Shown here in pieces: positions 8,546-16,789 of a stretch of 64,000 bases of DNA. The notes beneath the pieces were generated by a model. It did no database searches, was not told where the DNA came from, and saw only the letters and a list, made by a program, of their open reading frames with translations. The stretch covers positions 1,612,001 to 1,676,000 of the forward strand of contig OZ241908.1 of NCBI GenBank assembly GCA_965203685.1, given 5' to 3'. Made by a program: the position numbers and the translations under genes. This DNA is from VXYL01 sp965203685. Lineage in GTDB: Bacteria > Pseudomonadota > Gammaproteobacteria > Pseudomonadales > Azotimanducaceae. Each line of letters starts with the position of its first letter. Position 1 is the stretch's first letter.

Positions 8546-9073
8546 TCAGTCGCGGGCGGCGGGCGCGGGCACCGCGCGCCAGACCGGGCGGCGGTCGTTG
8601 TTGAGGTAGACGAGGTCGCGCGTGCCGTCGGGGAAGCGCACGGCGAGGTCGTTGCCGTGGCGGCCGGCGTCGAGCAGGTCGACGGCGACGTCGCGGACCG
8701 TGTCCGACGGGGCGAAGGCGACGGGCGTGCGCGTCTCGGGGAGGTGGATTTCCGCGAAGCGGCCGTCGACGGGCCAGGGCGGCGGACTGTCGGCGGCCTC
8801 GACGACGGGCACGCGGGCCTGGGCGGCCAGGCGGTAGGCGGGACCGGAGTCCAGGCGGCGGGGAGGCCGGCCGCCGCCGGCGTAGAGGTCGGCGCGGGCG
8901 TCGGCGAGGCGGTGGACCGTGGCGGTCATGGACTCGCCGGGCTGCACGCGCACGCGGCGGCCGTCGTGCCAGACGTCGACGGCGAGGCTGCCGGCGACGG
9001 CGATGCGGGCGGCCTCCTGGGCCGAGTGCGAGACCGCGGCGGCGCGTCCCTCGAGGTGGCAGATGTACTTCAT
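8546..9073 (-). CDS. Hypothetical protein after phosphoribosyltransferase
   Basis: A 175-residue protein. ATG 9073 overlaps the stop of the phosphoribosyltransferase gene (ATGA), showing translational coupling. It begins MKYICHLEGRAA and contains VRFPDGTRDLVYLNNDRRP near the end. No known domain is recognised. It is the last member of the three-gene unit 10402 to 8546. Confidence 0.7.
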   Translation of the reverse strand: MKYICHLEGRAAAVSHSAQEAARIAVAGSLAVDVWHDGRRVRVQPGESMTATVHRLADARADLYAGGGRPPRRLDSGPAYRLAAQARVPVVEAADSPPPWPVDGRFAEIHLPETRTPVAFAPSDTVRDVAVDLLDAGRHGNDLAVRFPDGTRDLVYLNNDRRPVWRAVPAPAARD

Positions 9074-9816
9074 CGGATGGTCTCCGGGGTTGTTGGTCGG
9101 AAGGCACGGGACCGGGACCGCGGCGCGCGGAGGCGCGTGCGGCGGTCCGGTGGAGGGGATCGCGAGAGGAGGCGGGTAGGCGCGCTGGGACCAGTGTCCG
9201 GGGCGGTGAAGCGCACGGCGGCGGCGCCGCAGGCCGTGGCGTCGGGCAGGGCGTCGATGCAGGCGGCGAGCGTGCAGCCGCGGTCGACGGCGTCGTCGAC
9301 GACGAGAATGCGATGCACGAGGCGCGGAACGGGCTGCACAACGAGCGCGGCGGCGTAGCGGGACTGCCACGTCGAGATGTCGCGGGGCCCGGGATCCGGC
9401 GGCAGGTCGCGGTGCTTGGTGACGGGGGCCGCCAGGTGCAGCAGTTCGAGCGCGGGGAGGCCAAGCGCGCGGGAGAGTGCGCGGGCGAGCGCGAGCGTGC
9501 GGTGGGGCGCGCCCGCGGCGGCGCGGTCCGGGGAGAGCGGCACGGGCACGACGGCGTCGAAGTCGGCAATGCCGGCGGCGCGGAGCGCGGCGGCGATGCG
9601 CCGGGCGTAGACGGCGACGTGGGCGAGGTCGCCGGCCTTGAAGGCGTAGAAGCGGTCGGTCTCGCGGCGGAGGGCGGTCGAGGACGGGACCCGGCGGAGA
9701 TTGAGCTGGCGGCGCGTAGCGACGGCGGTCGGGGCGGCGACGAGCAGGCCGCCGTGCATGCTCGGGGCGAGCACCGGGAGAATACGCGCGTCGGGCGCGC
9801 TGGCGCGCGGGGACAT
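9070..9816 (-). CDS. ComF-like phosphoribosyltransferase
   Basis: A 248-residue protein with the PRPP-binding motif RILVVDDAVDRGCT around residues 170-185, preceded by DFDAVVPVPLSP and a helix RALSRALGLP, the arrangement found in ComF/GntX-type phosphoribosyltransferases. The N-terminal region lacks the zinc-ribbon cysteines of ComF. ATG 9816 is used; an in-frame start further downstream is possible because the ribosome site is weak. It lies 4 nt after the preceding gene and overlaps the next. Substrate is unknown. Confidence 0.75.
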   Translation of the reverse strand: MSPRASAPDARILPVLAPSMHGGLLVAAPTAVATRRQLNLRRVPSSTALRRETDRFYAFKAGDLAHVAVYARRIAAALRAAGIADFDAVVPVPLSPDRAAAGAPHRTLALARALSRALGLPALELLHLAAPVTKHRDLPPDPGPRDISTWQSRYAAALVVQPVPRLVHRILVVDDAVDRGCTLAACIDALPDATACGAAAVRFTAPDTGPSAPTRLLSRSPPPDRRTRLRAPRSRSRAFRPTTPETIR

Positions 9817-9820
9817 GCGG

Positions 9821-10402
9821 CTACGCGGCGCGGGCGGCGGCGACGCGCGCGTCGGGACGGACGTGGTGCCGACGGGCGGGATCGCCGAGGCAGCGGCGCA
9901 CGACGGGGACGACGGCGGCGAGCGCGGACCCGGCGACGATGGGATCGCCGAGGGCGCTGTACGCGACGAGCCGGCGTGCGGGGGCGTTGCGGGGCCGCAG
10001 CCGGAAGCGGACGCCTCCGCCGAGGAGGTCGGCGGGCCAGTGCGCAAGGTAGTCGCGCGCCGCGGCGGCGATTCCCGGAAGGTCCGGGGCGGTGCCCGCG
10101 GGCTCCCCGAAATGGCCGAGCAGGGCGAACGGCGCGAGCGGTCGCGCTTCGGTGTCGCAGGAGAACGTGACCGCGGGCTGGTCGCGCCGAGCGAGGTGCG
10201 GGACCGCGAACGGCGGCTGGCCGGGCGGCCAGGCGACGCGCCGGCCGGGACGGGTCGGGTCGACGAGGCGGACCAGGTGGGCGGCGGCGACGTAGGCGTC
10301 GAAGGCGGTGTCGGAGGCCTGGCCGATCCAGGCGCCCCGGCCGTCGTCGGCGCCGAAGTCCGGCGCAAGCGCCGGGAGGCCGTCGGCTGTGCTGGCGTTC
10401 AC
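9821..10402 (-). CDS. Hypothetical protein, first gene of PRTase operon
   Basis: A 193-residue protein without a recognised domain, starting at GTG 10402. It contains a GAWIGQASDTAFDAYVAAAHL helix near residue 30. A Family 2 element ends 66 nt upstream of the start. It is followed by the phosphoribosyltransferase after 4 nt, so they form one transcript. Confidence 0.65.
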   Translation of the reverse strand: MNASTADGLPALAPDFGADDGRGAWIGQASDTAFDAYVAAAHLVRLVDPTRPGRRVAWPPGQPPFAVPHLARRDQPAVTFSCDTEARPLAPFALLGHFGEPAGTAPDLPGIAAAARDYLAHWPADLLGGGVRFRLRPRNAPARRLVAYSALGDPIVAGSALAAVVPVVRRCLGDPARRHHVRPDARVAAARAA

Positions 10403-10467
10403 TGCGTGGTTCTCGCGTGGATGGGGACGCGCCCCGGTGCGGCTCTTCGCGCGCGGGCTGGCGGGCG

Positions 10468-10517
10468 GTCAAGGCCGAGGCCCCTGGGCCGAAGCCGCGC
10501 AGCGGATCCGCCTTGAC
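10468..10517 (-). promoter_or_regulatory. Family 2 three-way-junction element, copy 2
   Basis: GTCAAGGC at 10468-10475 pairs with GCCTTGAC at 10510-10517. Inner GGCCC/GGGCC and CCGC/GCGG pairs form two hairpins. It lies 66 nt upstream of GTG 10402. TTGACG in the right arm is followed 16 nt later by GAGGGT on the + strand. Confidence 0.8.
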
Positions 10518-10649
10518 GGCCCGGCGGCACGTGCGAGGGTGCCGCGGTCCGGGGGGTGTCGGGGGTCGGAACGTCGTCGATGGTCGGGTCGCGCGGTCCC
10601 GGCGGGCGGGCTCTTCGCAACGTGCGCCATGCGCCCGTGGCGCGACGCC

Positions 10650-10895
10650 GCGGCGGCGCATGCGGAAGTCGGCATTGTCCGCTCGCTACCGCGCGAAGGC
10701 GCGGGCCGTGCGGGGGAAATCGCGGCGCGGTCGTTGAGGAGGCGCGGACGTGTCGGGTGCGAACAGCCGAGCGGTGCGCGGCCTTGGTGACGGTCGGGCG
10801 GCTGGCCTCGATGCGGTCGGCGGGCGGTCTGGCCGAGGGGGATTGGCCGTCGCGTTCACGTCGTCTGGTCGGGTGTTGGTCGACGAAGGTCGCAT
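10650..10895 (-). pseudogene. Decayed HigA-like antitoxin copy
   Basis: The DNA aligns by eye along most of its length with the intact higA at 12959-13225, sharing for example GTTGAGGAGGCGCG and GCGAACAGCCGAGC on the + strand. The minus-strand translation still starts NATANPPRP as in NAMANPPHP of the intact protein, then loses frame. The neighbouring bases to the right retain GGTCGACGA similar to the end of the toxin gene. This is a dead duplicate. Confidence 0.65.
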
Positions 10896-10981
10896 GGTGG
10901 GTTGTCGCCGTCTACGGACGTCGGGGACGGGCTATGACGGGCGGCAAGGACGGTGCGCGGAGGCCGCCTGGATGGGCCGAG

Positions 10982-12283
10982 CTAGGCGGCTTCGACCATC
11001 TGGTCGAAGGTCTCACGGTCGATCACGTCGTGGTTGACGAGCGTGGTTTGGACGAGGCGTTCGGAGACGTGGAAGTGGCGGGCCGCCGCATGGATGTCGT
11101 CGTCGGTCGGGATCCCGTCGGGGATGTAGGCCCGGAGGTCGTCGAACGGGCACAGGAGTTCCTGCGCGAAGGCGCGCTGGAACTTCTGGCGGCCGGATTT
11201 GGCGGTGGAGAGCGGGCCGAGCGGGTCGTTGCCGGACCAGATGATGTCGCCGAGGCTGCGGCAGAGCTCGAAGCGCCGGCCGTGGGACCAGCGCGACCTC
11301 AGCGCAAGCCTGTTGGCGCTGCCGGAAGCGTCGCGCAGACGAAGCCCGTAGGGGACCGGGCGCGGCGAGCTGCGTTGCGTTGCGAGGCGGTCGACGTTGA
11401 TGTCAAGGACTTCGCCGAGCCGGGGGTTGCGGATCGGGCCGGGTGGGACGCGCAGGCGCTCGCGAAGTTCGCGTGCGGCGCCGATGGCCAGTTGCCACGG
11501 CGGGCGCAGCGGGCGGCGGTCGAGTTCGATGCGTCGGACGACGGATGGCGTGCGCAGGATCACGCGGGAGGCCTGGGCGGCCCGCAGGGTGTCGCGGAGT
11601 GCATCGGTCGAGTGCCCGCCCTGTTGGGCCAGAGCGGCTTCCTCGATGCCTTCCGTTCCGAACCGTTCGGCCAGGGCCTCGTAGTCCGCCACGAGGCGTT
11701 CGGGGGCGGCGTCCGGGTCGAAGCCGAGTAGGGCCTCGAGGCGGCGCCAGCGGCTGGCCGCGGGGTCGGCGCGTTCGGCGCGCAGGTCGCGGTACTCGTG
11801 GTCGAGGCCGTCGCAGTCGGAGCCCGCGTCCTGCAGGACGTCGTCGATGAAGGTGTCGATGGCGTTCTCCGCCGCCGACGAAGCGACGTACTCGAGGGCG
11901 GGTTCCGCGAGGAAGCGGAGGGAGCGCTGGAGGTTGTGCGCGTCGGCGTGGACCATGACGGCGCAGCGGGATCCTTCGCCCCAAAGCGAGACGTTCGGCC
12001 AGGAATAGCCCGCCCCGACCGAGGGCAGATGGTGCGCGAGGCGCCAATGGGCGGGGAAGTCGCGCTGGGGGGGCGGCGGCTCGCAGCGGATGCGCCACCA
12101 GTTGTCCAGAAACCAGAACGCAAGCGGTAGCGGGGGTGCTTCGAGGCAGCGGTCGGCACGGTCGCTTCCGCGGCGGATCAGGCGGGTGAGCCAGACGTCG
12201 CCGAGGCGGATCGCCAGTCGTCGGGTCGTCGGGTCGCCGGCGCCTGGCCGGGGCTCGACGAGTATGTCGAATCGGTCGGTCAC
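10982..12283 (-). CDS. ImmA/IrrE-like protein lacking HExxH (copy B)
   Basis: A 433-residue paralogue of the protein at 5548-6813. GTG 12283 overlaps the stop of the upstream gene (GTGA). Shared features are LDNWWRI in the N-terminal half, RRFELCRSLGD in place of the FxxAHELGH zinc motif, and GRQKFQRAFAQELLCP in place of the ER-x-A-N-x-FA-x-x-LL-x-P helix. A C-terminal HTH-like segment, DDDIHAAARHFHVSERLVQ, may contact DNA or a partner. Peptidase activity is unlikely because metal ligands are missing. The operon with a 135-residue protein suggests a two-component unit. Confidence 0.7.
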   Translation of the reverse strand: MTDRFDILVEPRPGAGDPTTRRLAIRLGDVWLTRLIRRGSDRADRCLEAPPLPLAFWFLDNWWRIRCEPPPPQRDFPAHWRLAHHLPSVGAGYSWPNVSLWGEGSRCAVMVHADAHNLQRSLRFLAEPALEYVASSAAENAIDTFIDDVLQDAGSDCDGLDHEYRDLRAERADPAASRWRRLEALLGFDPDAAPERLVADYEALAERFGTEGIEEAALAQQGGHSTDALRDTLRAAQASRVILRTPSVVRRIELDRRPLRPPWQLAIGAARELRERLRVPPGPIRNPRLGEVLDINVDRLATQRSSPRPVPYGLRLRDASGSANRLALRSRWSHGRRFELCRSLGDIIWSGNDPLGPLSTAKSGRQKFQRAFAQELLCPFDDLRAYIPDGIPTDDDIHAAARHFHVSERLVQTTLVNHDVIDRETFDQMVEAA

Positions 12284-12687
12284 CGGAAGTCGTACCGGAG
12301 TCGGCATGCGTTGGCGGCGGCGCGGTCCGCAGTCGAACCGTGGGCGTCGGCCCAGTTGGCGAAGCGGTCGAACACGAGGCGCCCGATGGACTCTTCGGGA
12401 AGGACCGGGTAGCCGCGGAACTCGGCGCGCTCGCGGTTCGTTTCCCGGGCTTCGAAGATCCACCCGTCGTCGGCCACCGTCCAGAGGAGGCGGGCCGTGT
12501 GGCCGATCAGGCCGGCGCGGATGCCGCGTTGGACCAGGGCCGGGATGTCGGTCGCGTGGTCGGGCTGGAAGTCGGCCTCGTCGCACAAGGTGGCGTCGTC
12601 CCGGTCGCCGCTGAACGGCTTGAGACCGAACAGGTGCGGATGGCGCTTGTGCTTGGCGCTGCCTGCGTAGTGGACGGTGTCAAGCAA
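12280..12687 (-). CDS. Partner of ImmA-like protein B
   Basis: A protein of about 135 residues. The start is uncertain: TTG 12687 is the reported choice, but the reading continues upstream with plausible residues. It contains KHKRHPHLFGLKP, ARLLWTVADDGWIFEARETN and GYPVLPEES, a pattern I have seen in uncharacterised proteins encoded before ImmA-like genes. It overlaps the downstream gene by 4 nt (GTGA). Function unknown. Confidence 0.65.
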   Translation of the reverse strand: MLDTVHYAGSAKHKRHPHLFGLKPFSGDRDDATLCDEADFQPDHATDIPALVQRGIRAGLIGHTARLLWTVADDGWIFEARETNRERAEFRGYPVLPEESIGRLVFDRFANWADAHGSTADRAAANACRLRYDFR

Positions 12688-12958
12688 GCGTTCGACGAGG
12701 TCGTCGGGCGCCGCTTCTCGTTGTGGGAGCGGCGGGGACGCGAGCGGCGATGGCCGGGTTGGGGCAAGGCGGGAATCTCGTGTTTTGTTGCGGATTCAGG
12801 ATCCGGCAGTGTGCGGAAGGTGGAGAAGCCGTGCAAGGCGGCCGCGTGCTCGGCCGGTCTCGAGAAACCGGTCGTCGGGGCCGCAGGGGATGACGTGTGA
12901 CGGTGAAACGCGCATTGTCCGTCGATCGATTGGGTGCGTGTCTCGTCGGCGCCTGGCG

Positions 12959-13225
12959 CTACGCGGCCGCGGCGCGGCGGCGCGCCCGGGCCAGGTCGTA
13001 GGCGGCCTGCCGGCGCATCCAGAAGTCGGCGTTGCTCCAGCCCTGCCCCTCGAAGGCGAGCGCCATCTCGGGCGAGATGGCGGCGCGGCCGTTGAGGAGG
13101 CGCGACAGCGCGGGGCGCGAACAGCCGAGCCTGCGCGCCGCCTCGGTGACGGTGAGGCCGCTCGCCTCGATGCAGTCGAAGCGGACGGTTTCGCCGGGAT
13201 GCGGGGGATTGGCCATGGCGTTCAT
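12959..13225 (-). CDS. higA: HigA-type antitoxin
   Basis: An 88-residue protein with an XRE-family HTH: HPGETVRFDCIEASG, LTVTEAARRLGCSRPALSRLLNG and ISPEMALAFEGQGWSNADFW. This is the standard HigA/VapI layout. ATG 13225 starts the conserved MNAMANPPHPGE block. It lies 10 nt downstream of the HigB gene, giving the toxin-first order typical of higBA. Autoregulation of the higBA promoter is known for the family. Confidence 0.9.
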   Translation of the reverse strand: MNAMANPPHPGETVRFDCIEASGLTVTEAARRLGCSRPALSRLLNGRAAISPEMALAFEGQGWSNADFWMRRQAAYDLARARRRAAAA

Positions 13226-13235
13226 GCGTTGTCCT

Positions 13236-13508
13236 CTAGTGGTCGTCGACCAGATCCACGTCCACGGCTGCACCGTCCTCGAAGCGGAAGACGATGCGCC
13301 GGTTGCCGCTCACACGCAGGCTCCATTGCCCCGTCCTTTCGCCACGCAGGGGGTGGAGTCGGTATCCCGGGAGGTCGAGGTCGTCGGGGTGCTCGGCGAC
13401 TGCGAGATCCGCGAGCATGCGCCGGATGCGCCGAACGAGATGCTGCGGCAGGCCACGCGTGCGGTTGAACTCGTAGAGCTCCTTCAGCCCCTTGCGAGTG
13501 AACTTCAT
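13236..13508 (-). CDS. higB: HigB-type toxin (RelE superfamily)
   Basis: A 90-residue protein beginning MKFTRKGLKELYEFNRTRG and ending in GNRRIVFRFEDGAAVDVDLVD, with LHPLRGERTGQWSLRVSGNRR in between, which is the HigB plasmid-killer pattern. HigB toxins cleave mRNA on the ribosome. ATG 13508 is preferred over the upstream alternative because it matches the family start. Paired with HigA; the role is likely maintenance of the mobile element. Confidence 0.88.
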   Translation of the reverse strand: MKFTRKGLKELYEFNRTRGLPQHLVRRIRRMLADLAVAEHPDDLDLPGYRLHPLRGERTGQWSLRVSGNRRIVFRFEDGAAVDVDLVDDH

Positions 13509-13560
13509 CGACGCCACCGTAACGCATGGCGGCACAGTCTACAGCGGCACCACTCGGGAT

Positions 13561-14286
13561 TCACCCGCGAGGCGCACAGTCCCATCCGTCGCGCCAGGCG
13601 TCGGCCCGGCATTCGCCGGGCGTGGGCGTGCGGCCGGGGTCGAACGGTCGCCCGCGGGGCGGCGGACGGTGTTCGTCGACGATCCGGAAGGCGCGCCTGC
13701 GCCCGGCGTCGGCGTGGGCCCAGAGGCGCACGAACGCGGGACCGAGGGATTCGCCGTCGGCCGGGCAGTCGCGCAGGTGGCGCAGGATGGCGAGCGCCTC
13801 GCGGCGGGTGTCGTTGGCTTCGGCGAGGGCGGCGCGCGCCGCCCTCGCGTGTCCGCGGACCTCGTCGCACTCGCGCTCGAGTTCGGCGACGAGTTCGGCC
13901 ATGCGGTCGGCGGCGCGGGCGGCCGCCACGGGGTCGTCGTAGACGTCGGGATCGAGGAAGTGGCAGTCCGAGTCGTTGGACTCGGCGAGTGCGTAGTAGC
14001 TGACCGGGGGATCGTCGACATCCTCGTCGCTCCCGACGTCCCTGGCATCCTCGGCGTCGCCCGCCAAGGCGTAGACGAAGCCGGTCAGCGTCTCGAACTG
14101 GTCGCAGTCGGCGTACCAGCCCATGTGGCGGGCCCTGGTGACCCGGTCGTGCCGCTCGAAGCGCCAGGCACGGGCGGGCTCGATGTGCGAGGGATCGACG
14201 AGGTGGGCGGTGATCCCGCAGGCGAGCCGCCGCGCGGGGGGCACCCGGTGGAAGGCGTCGGGGACGGCGGTGAGGACGGACTGCAT
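13561..14286 (-). CDS. Hypothetical protein with coiled coil
   Basis: A 241-residue protein. ATG 14286 has GGAGACATCGC upstream. The N-terminal half begins MQSVLTAVPDAFHRVPPARR; residues about 120-165 form an alanine/glutamate-rich helix likely to coil. No family recognised. It is the last gene of the leftward run that begins at 19063. Confidence 0.65.
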   Translation of the reverse strand: MQSVLTAVPDAFHRVPPARRLACGITAHLVDPSHIEPARAWRFERHDRVTRARHMGWYADCDQFETLTGFVYALAGDAEDARDVGSDEDVDDPPVSYYALAESNDSDCHFLDPDVYDDPVAAARAADRMAELVAELERECDEVRGHARAARAALAEANDTRREALAILRHLRDCPADGESLGPAFVRLWAHADAGRRRAFRIVDEHRPPPRGRPFDPGRTPTPGECRADAWRDGWDCAPRG

Positions 14287-14376
14287 GCGATGTCTCCAGT
14301 GCGTGGCGGTTCGACGCGGGGTTTCGGATCCGTGCCGGCTGTGCGGGGGAGTTCGGCGGCGGTGCCGGACCGGGCG

Positions 14377-14706
14377 CTACACGAGCCCGTGGAACGGGTC
14401 GATGTCCTCCGGGCGCGGCCGGCCCGCCTGGATGCGCGCTTCGCGTTCGGCCGCGAGGCGGCGGCAGGCGGCGTCGACGCGGGCATGCCAGGCGTCGAGG
14501 CCGGCGCGGGTGCGGAACGTGAGCGTGGGCTGGCCGTGGCGGGAGCCGCGCTCGGGCCGTTCGGGGAGCGGCGGCAGGGGATGGCGGACGTCGAGGTCGG
14601 TGGCGTCGTGGCCTGCGCCCGGGGCGCGCGGTCCGGAGGAGGAGGACGGACCGCGCGCTGCCCGGGGCGGGGATTCGGTGGCGGATCGGTTGGCGTGTCG
14701 CGCCAT
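14377..14706 (-). CDS. Hypothetical basic protein
   Basis: A 109-residue protein. ATG 14706 is preferred since the region before it contains a Family 2 element, although the frame stays open to an ATG at 14898. The C-terminal part has LTFRTRAGLDAWHARVDAAC and an arginine-rich helix ending PEDIDPFHGLV. Function unknown. Confidence 0.55.
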   Translation of the reverse strand: MARHANRSATESPPRAARGPSSSSGPRAPGAGHDATDLDVRHPLPPLPERPERGSRHGQPTLTFRTRAGLDAWHARVDAACRRLAAEREARIQAGRPRPEDIDPFHGLV

Positions 14707-14767
14707 GGCGCTGCTGTTCCGTTGCGACGGGGCTTGCCCGATGCCGCCCCGCAGCCGGGCGCGGCGG

Positions 14768-14822
14768 GTGCCGGTCAGGGCCCTGCCCGCAGGGTCCCCG
14801 CGAGGGGAGCCTTGACCGGCAC
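14768..14822 (-). promoter_or_regulatory. Family 2 three-way-junction element, copy 3
   Basis: GTGCCGGTCAGGG (14768-14780) pairs over 13 bp with CCTTGACCGGCAC region (14810-14822), with one G-T pair. Inner hairpins are CCCTGC/GCAGGG and TCCC-CGCGA-GGGGA type, the latter with a GCGA loop. It ends 62 nt upstream of ATG 14706. Confidence 0.75.
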
Positions 14823-14910
14823 CCGGCGGGGACGGCCGGGTCGGGCGGCGGGCCTGCCCCGAGGGTGGGGACGCGGATTGCGCGCAGCCTGCGTCCATCG
14901 TCTGCTGGGA

Positions 14911-15254
14911 CTAGGGGTCGTAGCGCAGGAGGACGAATCGTGCGGGGGCGAGGCGCTCGCCTTCGTCGAAGCTCGCGATGAACGCGGCCGCCCGCTCGCC
15001 GATGCCGTTGGCGCGGCGGTCGCCGCCGGGGCCGCCGTACAGGCGATGCGGCGGCCGTCTTCGGCGTCGCGGACGAAGACGCCGCCGCGTAGGACGGTGA
15101 TCGGCACCCGGCGGCTGCAGGCGGCGGCGAAGGCGCGGCGGAAGGCGATGGCCGGTGCGCAGTCGCCGGTGCAGTCGCGGACGCCCAGGGCGATGTCGTC
15201 GCCGGTGACGTCGACGTCGAGCGCGTCGGGGATGGCGGGGGAGCGTGTCGTCAT
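14911..15254 (-). pseudogene. Frameshifted hypothetical gene
   Basis: ATG 15254 opens a good coding frame (MTTRSPAIPDALDVDVTG, then FVRDAEDGRR) that loses sense near position 15058. The neighbouring frame then gives GGPGGDRRANGIGERAAAF and FVLLRYDP before a stop at 14911, clearly the natural ending. One missing base in the CCGCCGC run would restore a 113-residue protein. Either the gene is broken or the base is a sequencing error. The N-terminus resembles short uncharacterised proteins with a GDCxxC-like segment. Confidence 0.6.
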
Positions 15255-15372
15255 GGCCTGGCCTGCTGCGGGCGCGGACGCGGCGCGTGGAACGGCGTGG
15301 GACGCGAGTGGGCGTTGCCGTCGACAGCCGTGCGGCTGCCGGTCCGTGCGTGCCGGTCGGCGGCGGACGGCG

Positions 15373-16149
15373 TCACGGGGCAATCCGCCGCGCCGCGTCG
15401 TAGGCGGCCTGCTTGAGTTCGGCGGCGGCGACCGCGGCGCGGCGCGTGTCGCGATCGGGCGGCAGCTCGCGCCAGCGCGACTGGTTGAGCCGGGCGAGCA
15501 CCGCGCGGCGCACGCAGGCGAGGTTGTCGATCTCGCAGTTGCCGGGGTCGCCGTCGAGGTGGACGATGCAGTGGCCGGCGGGAACGGGGCCGTGGGTGCG
15601 TTCCCAGACCACGTGGCGCAGGGGTCGCATGCGGCCGGGGGCGCCGGTGTAGGGGTTGACGTCGTCGGTCTTGACGCGGAGTTCGCCCGGGTTCTTCCGG
15701 CAGCGGCTCGCCGTGACCGTGCCGGCGTCGAGGACGTTGGTGCGCGTGCCCTTCGGGAAGCGGCCGGTGCGCGCGCCGCCGGTGGTGACGCCGTGGTCGG
15801 AGAGCCACCAGCGCAGCGACCGCGTGGAGACCGCGAGGTGGTAGCGGCGGTTGAGCGCGTCGACGGTGGTACGCAGGGGGTGGTCGCGGTAGTGGCGCTT
15901 GGCGAAGCGCGCCTGGGCCCAGGTGAGGAGCGGCGCCCGGGCGTTGCCGATCGCCTCGGCGTGGTAGCTCCTGAAGTGCATGCGGAGGACCGCGGCGATC
16001 CACTGCGTGCTGACGGGGCTGCGGAAGCGTCGGGAGAAGTCGCGGGCCAGTTGCCGCTTGCAGGGCGGCGCGCGCCGGCCGCGCACGAGGGTGCTGCGCG
16101 CGCACCACTCGCGCTGGAGCCAGTCGAGCTGGCGGTCGGTGGGCGTCAC
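15373..16149 (-). CDS. HNH endonuclease
   Basis: A 258-residue protein from GTG 16149, which overlaps the upstream stop (GTGA). The C-terminal third has HVVWERTHGPVPAGHCIVHL and DGDPGNCEIDNLACV, the HNH_3 pattern of phage-like homing or DNA-processing nucleases (H-V-V-W...H-x-x-x-H-x-D-G-x-x-x-N). The N-terminal 110 residues are basic and helical, suitable for DNA binding. It is embedded in a coupled operon of hypothetical genes, so it is probably a working element gene, not a free-standing homing endonuclease. Confidence 0.85.
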   Translation of the reverse strand: MTPTDRQLDWLQREWCARSTLVRGRRAPPCKRQLARDFSRRFRSPVSTQWIAAVLRMHFRSYHAEAIGNARAPLLTWAQARFAKRHYRDHPLRTTVDALNRRYHLAVSTRSLRWWLSDHGVTTGGARTGRFPKGTRTNVLDAGTVTASRCRKNPGELRVKTDDVNPYTGAPGRMRPLRHVVWERTHGPVPAGHCIVHLDGDPGNCEIDNLACVRRAVLARLNQSRWRELPPDRDTRRAAVAAAELKQAAYDAARRIAP

Positions 16150-16532
16150 GGGGCGGGGTCGGCGACGTCCGTCGCGGCGTGGGCGTCGGGGAAGGCGGAT
16201 GGCGCGGAAGGGAGACCCGGCGGGACGGGTTCGGCATCTTCGGCGTGCGCGGCGTGATCGGACCGCGGCTCGCGGCTGGCAGCGGGACGTTGCGGCCGCA
16301 GCGCGCGGGCGAGGTGGCCGGCGTACACGCCGACGACCTTCCAGTAGAGGGCCATCGGGGCCTTGTGGCGGGCCCAGGACGCCTGGGCGCGGTCGAGGGC
16401 GTCGGTGCGGAGATCCAGCAGGGCGTCGCGCAGCGCGTCGCGGGCGGGGGCCGGGAGCTCGTCGAACCGGCGGCGCCACCGGGACTGGAGTTCGCGGTCG
16501 CGCGCGCGGGGGCCGGCGCGACCCGGCGTCAC
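16146..16532 (-). CDS. Hypothetical protein
   Basis: A 128-residue protein starting at GTG 16532, which overlaps the previous stop (GTGA), and ending in overlap with the HNH gene. The first 75 residues are a helical domain (RELQSRWRRRFDELPAPARD, then YWKVVGVYAGHLARAL); the rest is a disordered acidic/proline tail. No family recognised. Confidence 0.65.
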   Translation of the reverse strand: MTPGRAGPRARDRELQSRWRRRFDELPAPARDALRDALLDLRTDALDRAQASWARHKAPMALYWKVVGVYAGHLARALRPQRPAASREPRSDHAAHAEDAEPVPPGLPSAPSAFPDAHAATDVADPAP

Positions 16533-16762
16533 GGGCACGGCTCCGGATCGGGGGAGAAGTACCGGTAGCCGAGTGCTCGGGCGGCGTCCATGAGGGCGAT
16601 GCGAAGCGCCGGCACGGTGGCGTCGCGGTCCACGGGCACGGTCTCCGTGCCGTTGCGGTTGACGACGCGGACGCTGTCGACGCCGGCGTGGATGGCGGTC
16701 TGCGCGGCGAGGATCGGGGCGGCCGCGGTGATGTCGCGGCCGTCGACTTCGAAGACGGTCAT
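16529..16762 (-). CDS. Hypothetical small protein
   Basis: A 77-residue protein, ATG 16762 with GGAG upstream. It begins MTVFEVDGRDITAAAPILAA and ends GYRYFSPDPEPCP. The stop overlaps the next start (GTGA). Unknown function; part of the coupled operon. Confidence 0.65.
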   Translation of the reverse strand: MTVFEVDGRDITAAAPILAAQTAIHAGVDSVRVVNRNGTETVPVDRDATVPALRIALMDAARALGYRYFSPDPEPCP

Positions 16763-16789
16763 GGCGGGCTCCTGGGCAGGACGGCGGGC

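Larger units (their letters stand above)
10403..10981. other. Intergenic region with leader element and decayed HigA
   Basis: Holds Family 2 copy 2 (10468-10517) and, at about 10650-10895, a degenerate copy of the HigA antitoxin gene found intact at 12959-13225. No intact gene was found. Confidence 0.6.
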
